Source: Bacteroidota bacterium
GTDB taxonomy: Bacteria; Bacteroidota; Bacteroidia; Chitinophagales; Chitinophagaceae
Assembly: GCA_023415275.1 (NCBI GenBank)
Contig: JAEZLJ010000106.1
Span: forward strand, 1-28,872
DNA length: 28,872 nucleotides
Direction of reading: 5' to 3'
The first letter of the stretch is position 1. Each line of letters starts with the position of its first letter. Shown here piece after piece: positions 9,202 through 16,338 of the stretch. The notes under the pieces are model-generated. The model did not search any database and had not been told where the DNA came from. It was given only the letters and a program-made list of their open reading frames with translations. Position numbers and translations under genes: made by a program.

Positions 9202-9747
9202 ATGCGCAAGATCCACCATAAGGTCAGGAGGTCCATTTTCAATGTGTTGGATATATTTTACCCGCTTTTCAGGCGGATCATGCCTTTACAAACCTATCAT
9301 TATGCAGCTTGTGGAGGTGGGAATACGCTTCTAAGCCTGCTGATCTATTTTCTTTCCTATAACTTCATTTTGCACAAGGAGGTACTTGATCTTGGTTTTA
9401 TTGCTTTTAAGCCTCACATAGCAGCTTTATTCATTGCCTTTTTTATCACCTTCCCTATAGGCTTTTACTTAAGTATGTTCGTGGTTTTTCAGGGCTCCCA
9501 GCTTAGAAGGCGTATTCAATTATTCCGTTATTTCCTTGTAGTAATGGGAAGTATGACCATCAATTACTTTTGCCTGAAGTTGTTTGTTGAATCTTTTGGC
9601 TGGTTTCCAACTCCCTCCCAAATCATCACCACAGTTATTGTAATCTGCTTCAGCTATTTTTCACAGCGTCATTTTTCTTTTCGTGTTGGCAACAAAAACC
9701 TGGAAGGCAAGCCCGTGAGCGCTAAAAGCCAGGTGCCAGTTCAGTAA
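9202..9747 (+). CDS. GtrA-like family integral membrane protein
   Basis: This 181-aa, very hydrophobic protein has about four predicted membrane helices (around LLSLLIYFLSYNFI, IAALFIAFFITFPIGFYLSM, YFLVVMGSMTINYF and IITTVIVICFSYFSQ). A basic motif, SYFSQRHFSFR, follows the last helix. The layout resembles GtrA-like proteins (PF04138), small membrane proteins implicated in moving lipid-linked sugars or in polysaccharide synthesis. The specific job is unknown and no glycosyltransferase lies beside it. The ATG at 9202 is preferred over the in-frame TTG at 9157. The last 26 bp overlap the 3' end of the convergent DUF4403 gene. Family assignment is moderate because the protein is divergent. Confidence 0.7.
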   Translation: MRKIHHKVRRSIFNVLDIFYPLFRRIMPLQTYHYAACGGGNTLLSLLIYFLSYNFILHKEVLDLGFIAFKPHIAALFIAFFITFPIGFYLSMFVVFQGSQLRRRIQLFRYFLVVMGSMTINYFCLKLFVESFGWFPTPSQIITTVIVICFSYFSQRHFSFRVGNKNLEGKPVSAKSQVPVQ

Positions 9748-11122
9748 CAGCTACCGCCAGTTCCCCCTGGCAATTGCTGCGAATCAGCAAATGTTCAGGA
9801 AGGGCTTTTACTGAAGTGAGGTTAATGTTTGTAACTGCTCCTGTTCCTTTTATCCCTTTGGTCCATTCTTTATTTAGCCATGTATTAATATTGGTGGCAG
9901 CCGTGGCATAATAAGTTTCCATGTTGAAGGAGGTGTACTTTTTTAATTCCGAAATGATCTTATTATTAAACAGCCATTTAGCGGTTTTTAATAGCAGGTT
10001 TTTGGTGCGCAGGTCATAATCCATTTCCTGCACTTCTATTGTTTTGTTTCCGGCATTATAGACTGGTTTCCCTGTAAAGAATGCCGTTCCTTCAAAAGAT
10101 CCACTAAAATCCAGGCGTATCAGCATATTACCATGCTCATTGCCAGATACCATTGTATTTTGAATAATGATATGTTTTTTAAATAGCCCTTCTGATACAT
10201 CGAATCTTTTATTTACCAGGTACCCATTCAAAACCTTGCTGAGCGAATCGTATTGCAAGGCAGCTTCCAGGTTTATATTAAAACCGCCCGGATGATCGCC
10301 GCTGGAAAGGTCTGGAACTGCTGTTATGGTCTCATCGGGTTTCTCAAAGCTGATCACTGGTGTGGCAGAGATTCCAATATTGATGTTCAGAAAATCATTC
10401 TGTGCATTGATCTTTTCCATACGCAGGCTTTTTGGATGTAAACTAAAAAAACCTATACCAGGTATGGAATAGACATCATTCATCTTATTCCAGGCTTGCT
10501 GCAGGTAAGGTCTTAAATTATAGGTGCCAAAAGAATCCTCCATCGTTTTTTTAGAAAGATCCAGTTCTGCTTTCAGTCCCTCCATGACGCTATTGGTAAC
10601 GTCCTGCCCCCAAAAACACACAGCGCATTTATCCAGGGGCTGAGGTTCTGTACGAGTCACCTTTGTCTTTAATATAAGATTGGGTAATAGGTTGAACTGG
10701 CTCCTGAAACCGATATTCACGCGCCTTTCGGGTTCATCAAATCCACACCTGCATGCAGGCGTCCAGGGCGAGAATACAGTATTGCCGGCACAAGCCCGTG
10801 TGGCACCAATGATCTGGTAATAGCCTGTAAAGCCCATGTCCAGGGTGGTGCCACTCATTTTCATTTTTAATGGCGACCGCCTGAAATGATATTTATAGCG
10901 GGTAGCACAATCTGACTGCACCCAATCATTGGGATAGTTTGGAGAAGTAAAGACGGTATCCACATTTCTTTCTGCCAGCTTCAGAATAGAGTATAAGCTT
11001 ACCCTGATGGGAATATCTATCTGTGAAAGGGGCAGGGTGTCAACAGGTATATTACTCCCCGTTGGTTGAGCATGTGAAACTATAGTGCATATAACTACCA
11101 GCAACAGGAAAACAATCCTCAT
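9722..11122 (-). CDS. DUF4403 family exported protein
   Basis: This 466-aa protein has a signal peptide (MRIVFLLLVVICTIVSHAQ). The body starts with IDIPIRVSLYSILKLAERN and contains long alternating beta segments, a layout I recognise as DUF4403, a Bacteroidota envelope family of unknown function. Its N-terminal half contains seven cysteines (SDCATRY, RACAGN, PACRCGFD, DKCAVCF), unusually many for an exported protein and compatible with disulfides or metal binding. The ATG at 11122 is chosen over an upstream in-frame codon because it starts the signal peptide. A hairpin terminator (11200-11237) separates it from the GH16 gene upstream, so it is probably not part of the PUL transcript. Its 3' end overlaps the GtrA-like gene by 26 bp. 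Confidence 0.7.
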   Translation of the reverse strand: MRIVFLLLVVICTIVSHAQPTGSNIPVDTLPLSQIDIPIRVSLYSILKLAERNVDTVFTSPNYPNDWVQSDCATRYKYHFRRSPLKMKMSGTTLDMGFTGYYQIIGATRACAGNTVFSPWTPACRCGFDEPERRVNIGFRSQFNLLPNLILKTKVTRTEPQPLDKCAVCFWGQDVTNSVMEGLKAELDLSKKTMEDSFGTYNLRPYLQQAWNKMNDVYSIPGIGFFSLHPKSLRMEKINAQNDFLNINIGISATPVISFEKPDETITAVPDLSSGDHPGGFNINLEAALQYDSLSKVLNGYLVNKRFDVSEGLFKKHIIIQNTMVSGNEHGNMLIRLDFSGSFEGTAFFTGKPVYNAGNKTIEVQEMDYDLRTKNLLLKTAKWLFNNKIISELKKYTSFNMETYYATAATNINTWLNKEWTKGIKGTGAVTNINLTSVKALPEHLLIRSNCQGELAVAVTELAPGF

Positions 11123-11199
11123 GGTATTACCAGGGCTTTTATCAAATATAATTCTGTGCATGTTTATTTACCCGCATAAAACGTTAATAAGCATAGACG

Positions 11200-11237
11200 A
11201 AAAAACGGAAAGGTGAAACTTTCGTCTCACCCTCCGT
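11200..11237 (-). terminator. Rho-independent terminator at the end of the PUL operon
   Basis: Read on the minus strand, ACGGA-GGGTGA pairs with TCACC-TTTCCGT (two 5-bp stems with a small bulge; arms 11205-11216 and 11227-11237) and is followed by six Ts (complement of A11200-11205). It lies 43 bp after the GH16 stop codon, so the PUL transcript should end before the DUF4403 gene. Confidence 0.75.
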
Positions 11238-11279
11238 AACTGAACACTGAAAACACGCTTTATTTTACTGCTTATTCAT

Positions 11280-12095
11280 TTATTGATAGATCCTTACATA
11301 ATCTATCTCCATCTTTTGCGGAAAGTAGCTGTCATCCACACCCATTTTTCCTCCCCAATCGCCTCCAACGGCAATGTTCAGCAACACATGGAAATCCTTA
11401 TCAAAAGGCCAGGCCTCACTGTCTTTGTTTTCTTTGTTGAACACATGGTATTTCTCTCCATCAATAAAGAAGGAGATGGCATCTTCCCTCCATTCCATGG
11501 CGTAAACATGGAAGGCTTTGGATAGATCATTGCGAAGCACTCCACCTGTTTTTTGAGTGCCAAGCATGCCATTGTATGCACCTGTGTGCACAGTACCATA
11601 AAGGGAATCAGGCAGGTAACCTACGTTTTCCATAATATCTATTTCACCACTATGTGGCCAACCCCCATATTCCCATTTGGTGGGCAGCATCCAGATGGCA
11701 GACCACATCCCTTTACCTTCAGGGATCCTGGCCTTTATTTCAAAGCGGCCATATTTCCAATCTCCTTTATTTTTCGATAACAGCCTGGCTGATGTATAGT
11801 TGGCATCTGCAAACTTTTCCTTCCTTGCTTCAATTATTAGTTGACCATTTTCCACTCTTGCATTTTCCGGGCGCTTCACGGTATAGTATTGCAATTCCCT
11901 GTTGCCCCAGCCACAGTTGTCAGGACAGCCCCTGCCAATATCATAACTCCACCTTGTACTGTCCGGCAGTCCGCTGTAATTAAATTCATCGGCCCAAACC
12001 AGCTTTTTGAACTCCTGGGCATGGCTTGCCAGGCTGCTGATCATCGTCCCAACCAGCAGGAAGGCAGTGAATATCTTTTGTTTATAGTGAAACAT
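11280..12095 (-). CDS. GH16 family endo-beta-glucanase (laminarinase/beta-1,3(4)-glucanase type), secreted
   Basis: This 271-aa single-domain enzyme has an N-terminal signal peptide ending near SHAQ27. The GH16 fold runs from about residue 31 (LVWADEFNYSGLPDSTRWSY) to the end (MEIDYVRIYQ). The active site is GEIDIMEN with nucleophile E151, D153 and acid/base E156. The E-x-D-x-x-E spacing is the beta-bulge type found in laminarinases, not the E-x-D-x-E of lichenases. It should cut internal beta-1,3 (or mixed-linkage) bonds in beta-glucans. There is no lipobox, unlike its paralogue upstream, so it is probably periplasmic or released. The ATG at 12095 is chosen because it gives a proper signal peptide; the open frame extends to 12152. 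It is the last gene of the PUL operon. Confidence 0.93.
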   Translation of the reverse strand: MFHYKQKIFTAFLLVGTMISSLASHAQEFKKLVWADEFNYSGLPDSTRWSYDIGRGCPDNCGWGNRELQYYTVKRPENARVENGQLIIEARKEKFADANYTSARLLSKNKGDWKYGRFEIKARIPEGKGMWSAIWMLPTKWEYGGWPHSGEIDIMENVGYLPDSLYGTVHTGAYNGMLGTQKTGGVLRNDLSKAFHVYAMEWREDAISFFIDGEKYHVFNKENKDSEAWPFDKDFHVLLNIAVGGDWGGKMGVDDSYFPQKMEIDYVRIYQ

Positions 12096-12162
12096 AAGTT
12101 CCAGATTTAATGATGATAGAATCTTTACCAAAGAACAGGGAAGGCAAGACATAAAGAAGGTT

Positions 12163-12181
12163 GATGCTGTCTATCAGCATC
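12163..12181 (-). other. Intercistronic stem-loop between the two GH16 genes
   Basis: A perfect 7-bp stem GATGCTG/CAGCATC with a 5-nt loop lies in the 120-bp gap between the two GH16 genes. It lacks a U-tract, so it is not a standard terminator. It could be an mRNA processing or stabilising element, or chance. Confidence 0.35.
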
Positions 12182-12215
12182 GAATTTGATCCTGTTTTAC
12201 CCTTCTGTATTTTTC

Positions 12216-13238
12216 TTATTTATATACCCTTATATAATCTACCTCCATAGTGGCATTAGAAAAATTGGGATCCACTGAGCCTCCAAAAGTTCCGCCCATA
12301 GCTACGTTTAGTATGAAGAAAAAGTCGTGGTTGAAAGGAATGGCTGCTGAATTGGCAAGTGAATGCACCAACTGGTCATCTACATAGATCTTTATAGCTG
12401 TAGCAGACCAGTCCAGGGAATACTTATGAAATGCTGTTGTGGCATTACTGATCATTTTCGTGTTACCATCTGCGTTACCACCAGAGTGGCCAGGGTAGTG
12501 AAAGGTGCCAAATATTTTATTCAATTCATACCCACGGTGCTCCATGATATCTATTTCACCGCAATCAGGCCAGCCTACTGTACTGCTGTTAGCCCCTAGC
12601 ATCCAGATGGCGGGCCATGTGCCTACACCAGCTGGCAGTTTGGCGCTCACTTCCACCTTTCCATAGGTAAAGGCAAACTTACCTTTTGATAAAAGACGGG
12701 CAGAAGTATAAGCAGCACCGTTATAGTTTTCCTTGATCGCCTTGATCTTTAATACTCCATTTTCAACGATCACGTTCTCAGGCCTGTTGGTATAATACTG
12801 CAATTCGTTATTGCCGTAGCCACCAGCGCCCAGGTCATATCCCCATTTAGCAGGGTCGGGAGTCCCGTTCGTATTGAATTCATCTGACCACACCAGCCCA
12901 AGTGCTGTAGCCACTGTAACCTGTAAGGATTTTGAAATGGTTTGCCCACCCGATCCTTTGGCTGTTACATTTACAGTATAAGTGCCTCCATTCGGATATC
13001 GGTAGGTAACAATGCCTGTGGAAACGGTCTGGTAAATACCATTGCCAAAATCATATTCATAGCTCACTGCGTTGGTGGCAGTAGCTGTAAAGCTTACATT
13101 GCCACTATTATCTGAACTCACACTGGCATTGACCACCAGGTTCGAAGGCGCAGGGTTTTGAGTGGACGGGTTCGATTTTTTACTGCACGAAAACAATGCA
13201 AGCAAAATGGCCAGGATATAAAAGGGCATAGATCTCAT
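12216..13238 (-). CDS. GH16 family laminarinase-type enzyme with PKD domain, surface lipoprotein
   Basis: This 340-aa protein begins with a lipoprotein signal (MRSMPFYILAILLALFSC, lipid-modified Cys at 18, then SKK). A PKD-like domain lies at about residues 33-110 (SYEYDFGNG, GGTYTVNVTAKG). The GH16 catalytic domain runs from about 113 to the end (LVWSDEFNTNGTPDPAKWGY). The active site GEIDIMEH gives E228, D230 and E233 in the beta-bulge arrangement of endo-beta-1,3-glucanases. It should make the first cuts in a beta-glucan, probably at the outer surface. It is similar to the downstream GH16 but differs in anchoring and in the PKD module, so the pair probably splits surface and internal work. 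A terminator-like hairpin lies just upstream, so its expression may depend on read-through. Confidence 0.93.
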   Translation of the reverse strand: MRSMPFYILAILLALFSCSKKSNPSTQNPAPSNLVVNASVSSDNSGNVSFTATATNAVSYEYDFGNGIYQTVSTGIVTYRYPNGGTYTVNVTAKGSGGQTISKSLQVTVATALGLVWSDEFNTNGTPDPAKWGYDLGAGGYGNNELQYYTNRPENVIVENGVLKIKAIKENYNGAAYTSARLLSKGKFAFTYGKVEVSAKLPAGVGTWPAIWMLGANSSTVGWPDCGEIDIMEHRGYELNKIFGTFHYPGHSGGNADGNTKMISNATTAFHKYSLDWSATAIKIYVDDQLVHSLANSAAIPFNHDFFFILNVAMGGTFGGSVDPNFSNATMEVDYIRVYK

Positions 13239-13263
13239 TTTTTATATTTAATTGCAACAGTAT

Positions 13264-13300
13264 AAAAAGGAGGATAAGACTTTTGGACTTATCCTCCTTT
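13264..13300 (-). terminator. Strong terminator-like hairpin inside the PUL operon
   Basis: A perfect 13-bp stem pairs AAAGGAGGATAAG (13266-13278) with CTTATCCTCCTTT (13288-13300) around a 9-nt loop. On the minus strand it is followed directly by Ts and TATA. It begins 4 bp after the PKD lipoprotein stop codon and ends about 26 bp before the GH16 start. No promoter motif fits in that gap, so the GH16 genes probably depend on partial read-through. Confidence 0.8.
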
Positions 13301-13304
13301 ACTT

Positions 13305-14198
13305 TTATTTCGCTTTTAAAATCTGGTACCAGGCATTGCCATCAATCCCGATATTACGTAATTGAACCAGGCTTTCTGAAATGGACAGGATCTCGTAAGT
13401 ATTGCCGCCCGTTCCAAAATTGATCAACCCATTACCTGGAACCACAAACTGTATCCGTGTGGAATTGGCAGGAGTAGAGGCCGAGGTAGCCCCCATAAAG
13501 GCCAGCTTCCTGGGTGTGGATACATCGATATTATAACAATCATCACCACCACCTGTACCATAAAAACCGGTGGCTGCACCTATAAAAAAGGATTGCCCTT
13601 TATTATCTATTGTCATGGTGATGTTATTATTCGCATCTTTTGTGAAAGTGATCTCGTCATCATACAGGCATTGCGCACGTTGATTAGGCGTGGCGGCATA
13701 CCAGATAGGAGAGAACCCGTCAGCTGGCCCTACACCTACGTGTCCGGGTTCTTCATTGGCAGTCATCCAGGTTTTGGAAGAACCGCCTGTAAGGAACTGA
13801 ATGATATTTGCCGGTATTTCAAAAGCAACAAAGACTTTCACTTTTTTACTGATCGTAGAGGTATTGCCACCTGTACCAATGGCATTAGCTGTAATGGTAT
13901 ATTCATGCGTGCCAGGAGTGGTGTATTTATAATTGATGGTGCCGGTTGGAACCATTTGTTTGGTCCCATCGCCAAAATCAATATTATAAGTAATGGCATT
14001 GGTAGCGTTGGTAGATATGACCACGGATCCAGTGCCGTTGCCATCAGGGTTGTTGGCATCCACACCTGCCACGGTAGCTGTAAGAGCCAATCCGCTCGGT
14101 GTCTTCAATTCTCCAAATTGATATTCTGTTTTTTTGCAACTGCTGATACCGGCTGTGGCCAGAAAAAGCAATGCAATGGTTTTTATTGTACTATTCAT
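13305..14198 (-). CDS. PKD-domain lipoprotein, putative surface glycan-binding protein
   Basis: This 297-aa lipoprotein has a signal MNSTIKTIALLFLATAGISS followed by C21-KK. Residues 34-124 form a PKD-like beta-sandwich (YNIDFGDGT, GTHEYTITA). The C-terminal part from about residue 130 is a separate domain with LTGGSSKTW, GHVGVGPADG, IWYAATPN and YDDEITF, ending VQLRNIGIDGNAWYQIL. I do not recognise it as a catalytic family. Its position between the binding lipoprotein and the GH16 genes, and its lipid anchor, suggest a surface glycan-binding protein of the PUL, equivalent in role to SusE/SusF. The aromatic residues in SSKTW and IWYAA are candidate sugar contacts. It lies 17 bp after the upstream gene and directly before the internal terminator. 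Confidence 0.75.
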   Translation of the reverse strand: MNSTIKTIALLFLATAGISSCKKTEYQFGELKTPSGLALTATVAGVDANNPDGNGTGSVVISTNATNAITYNIDFGDGTKQMVPTGTINYKYTTPGTHEYTITANAIGTGGNTSTISKKVKVFVAFEIPANIIQFLTGGSSKTWMTANEEPGHVGVGPADGFSPIWYAATPNQRAQCLYDDEITFTKDANNNITMTIDNKGQSFFIGAATGFYGTGGGDDCYNIDVSTPRKLAFMGATSASTPANSTRIQFVVPGNGLINFGTGGNTYEILSISESLVQLRNIGIDGNAWYQILKAK

Positions 14199-14215
14199 AC
14201 AGTTATATTTTGAAA

Positions 14216-16312
14216 TTAATTAAGTCTGATGTCATCAAAATAATAAGTGAAGTTGGCAGAGCCATCACCCATTGTACCATTGTCAAAGATTAATACCAGT
14301 TTCTGATAAGAGTTGGAAGCATTGATTCCACTGTAATCAAATGTCAGCTCTTCCCATACATTGGCAGTAGTGGTGGTCACTTCCTTTTCATAACTGATAC
14401 CACCATTGGTCAGGTTTTCCACCTTCAGCAATACCTTAGCACCTACACGCGGAGAGTATACCTTCATCTTGAAGGTTTTCTGAGTAGAGAAGTCAATAGG
14501 ATTGTCCAGGGTAATGTAACTACCTGCCCATGGTTGACCGGCATTCTTCACCATTTTGGCTACTTTGCTGCTGGTGTTGATACCTGAAGCATCAGGGTTG
14601 TTCACTACGCTCACGTTTCCTCCGTCAAAATTCGTAAAGGCATAATTCAAGGTAGATGATTGAAAGTCCAGGGGCAAACCCAGCGTGGTAGCTGGTGGTG
14701 CAGCCACTGCCATCTTCACATCATCCCAATAGAACACTTTTCCGTTTCCTGCATTTCCAAAATCAAAGAAAACGGAAGCCTTATCGTATGTGTAGGCACT
14801 GTTAAAAGCCGAGGTGCCTGCGACAGGATTGCTGAAATCAAATACCAACGTTTCCCAGCCATTGGCTACAGAAGTAATTGCCTCTGTTTCTATTGACCTT
14901 GAGCTGTTGTTATGGTCCTCAACTTTCAACCTCACATGAATTCCTGCTGCAGGGGAGTATACCCTCATACTCATAAGTGAAGAAGTAGCCGTCAAAGGAA
15001 TGGCAGTGGCAAAGCCCACCGGAGTGCCTATGGTAGTACCGGCCCAGGTTTCAGCACCATTTGGTTTGGTGGTCTTCTTCACTTTATTGGATGCATTGGT
15101 TGGATCTACAGCATCAACTGTCTGGTTATTGCCAAAATCAGTCACAGAATAGTTCACTGCCGGATCATCAAAAGTTACAGGTAATGAAATAGGAGCGGCA
15201 CTGGGTGGAACAGGCATGCTGTTCGTCAGCCTGATATCGTCAAAATAGAAAGTGAAGTTATTTGTACCATCTCCAACAGTGCCCAGTTCAAATATCAATA
15301 CAATATTCTGGTACACATTATTGGTATTGATGGCGCTGTAATCAAATCCTAATTCTTCCCAGGCATTGGCCACGGTGGTGGCTACCTCTTTTTCATAGCT
15401 GATCGAACCATCTGAAGGATTTTCCACCTTCAATAAAACCTTGGCACCCACCCTTGGTGAATACACCTTCATCCGGAAGATCTTGTTGGCAGAGAAATTA
15501 ATTGGTTCGCCCAGTTTGATCACGCTGCCGCCCCAAACCTGACCTGGGTTTTTAACCATCTTGCCCACTTTTGCGCTGGTGTTGATACCACCTACATGTG
15601 GATTGGCAACTACAGTAGTGTTACCACCATCGAAATTGATGAAGGCATAATTTAATGTGGTGGATTCAAATGTGAGTGGGAGCAGGATGGGATCCACAAT
15701 AGTAATTTCCTTTGTAAACTCCGTGGTGGCTGCACCACCGCTTAGTGCTACTACTCTGATGGTATAGGTGCCTACACTTGCATAAGTGTGAGAAATGCTT
15801 TCTCCTTCTAAAAATGACTGGGGCACTTCATTGGCCACATCGCCAAAATACACCTTGAATACTGTCTCATAATTGGCCTTGGCCGATACTGTGTATTTGA
15901 ACTGGTTGGAAGCATCAGCAGCGGCTGTCACTTCCAGGTTTTCAGGAGCCTTAAAGGAAACGGTCAATTGTTTGGTGGCTTCTGTTGTTTTGCCATTTAA
16001 TCCCATGGCCACGATCTTCACGTTGTACACACCTTCGGCATAGACGTGTTGTGTGTTTTTACCTGGCTCAATGCTCACAGGGGTAGTGGTGTTATCACCA
16101 TAAAAAACCTGGTAAGAGCTGGCACCTTCGCCATTGGGAGTGATGGTCACCAGGCCTGTATTGTCCTGGGTTATATCAAAAAACGCTGATAGCTGGCCGG
16201 GGGCAGAAGCGGATTGTACAAAAGAAACATCATTGTATTCTTCCTTCTTACATCCTGGCATCACAGCCAGGGCCGCCATTGCAACTCCAATTATATATTT
16301 TGATGCGTTCAT
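14216..16312 (-). CDS. Modular surface lipoprotein: two PKD-like domains plus three carbohydrate-binding-like modules
   Basis: This 698-aa lipoprotein (lipobox AVMPG-C21) has at least five domains. Two PKD-like sandwiches lie at about residues 38-120 and 122-207 (VFYGDNTTTPVS, VYFGDVANEVPQ). Three modules of about 150 residues follow at 211-362, 377-534 and 546-698. Each starts LPL/V-x-F, has an MKVYSPRVGAKV- or MRVYSPAAGIHV-like core and ends with YFDDIRL or YWDDVKM. Modules 1 and 3 agree at about 70 percent of positions when counted by eye without gaps; module 2 is diverged. The fold resembles carbohydrate-binding beta-sandwiches, and no catalytic motif is visible. The position directly after susD is where surface glycan-binding proteins (SGBP-B/SusE-like) usually lie. 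It probably binds beta-glucan at several sites to raise avidity. Substrate binding is inferred. Confidence 0.8.
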   Translation of the reverse strand: MNASKYIIGVAMAALAVMPGCKKEEYNDVSFVQSASAPGQLSAFFDITQDNTGLVTITPNGEGASSYQVFYGDNTTTPVSIEPGKNTQHVYAEGVYNVKIVAMGLNGKTTEATKQLTVSFKAPENLEVTAAADASNQFKYTVSAKANYETVFKVYFGDVANEVPQSFLEGESISHTYASVGTYTIRVVALSGGAATTEFTKEITIVDPILLPLTFESTTLNYAFINFDGGNTTVVANPHVGGINTSAKVGKMVKNPGQVWGGSVIKLGEPINFSANKIFRMKVYSPRVGAKVLLKVENPSDGSISYEKEVATTVANAWEELGFDYSAINTNNVYQNIVLIFELGTVGDGTNNFTFYFDDIRLTNSMPVPPSAAPISLPVTFDDPAVNYSVTDFGNNQTVDAVDPTNASNKVKKTTKPNGAETWAGTTIGTPVGFATAIPLTATSSLMSMRVYSPAAGIHVRLKVEDHNNSSRSIETEAITSVANGWETLVFDFSNPVAGTSAFNSAYTYDKASVFFDFGNAGNGKVFYWDDVKMAVAAPPATTLGLPLDFQSSTLNYAFTNFDGGNVSVVNNPDASGINTSSKVAKMVKNAGQPWAGSYITLDNPIDFSTQKTFKMKVYSPRVGAKVLLKVENLTNGGISYEKEVTTTTANVWEELTFDYSGINASNSYQKLVLIFDNGTMGDGSANFTYYFDDIRLN
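14219..14677 (-). repeat. Module 3 of the binding lipoprotein (copy of module 1)
   Basis: This encodes residues 546-698. It aligns without gaps to module 1 (15227-15682), matching at 108 of 152 residues by my count. The two are 1005 bp apart in register, so an in-frame duplication is the simplest explanation. Module 2 (14711-15184) lies between them and is much more diverged. Confidence 0.85.
15227..15682 (-). repeat. Module 1 of the binding lipoprotein (copy of module 3)
   Basis: This encodes residues 211-362, from LPLTFESTTLNYAF to YFDDIRL. It shares the run MKVYSPRVGAKVLLKVEN with module 3 unchanged. Confidence 0.85.
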
Positions 16313-16338
16313 GCTGTAAGTTTTAATAGTGTTAGTGA

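Noticed and set aside
13593..14213. A 206-codon plus-strand frame opposite the PKD lipoprotein
   Set aside because: It mirrors a lipoprotein with clear lipobox and PKD motifs; composition and position fit a shadow frame.
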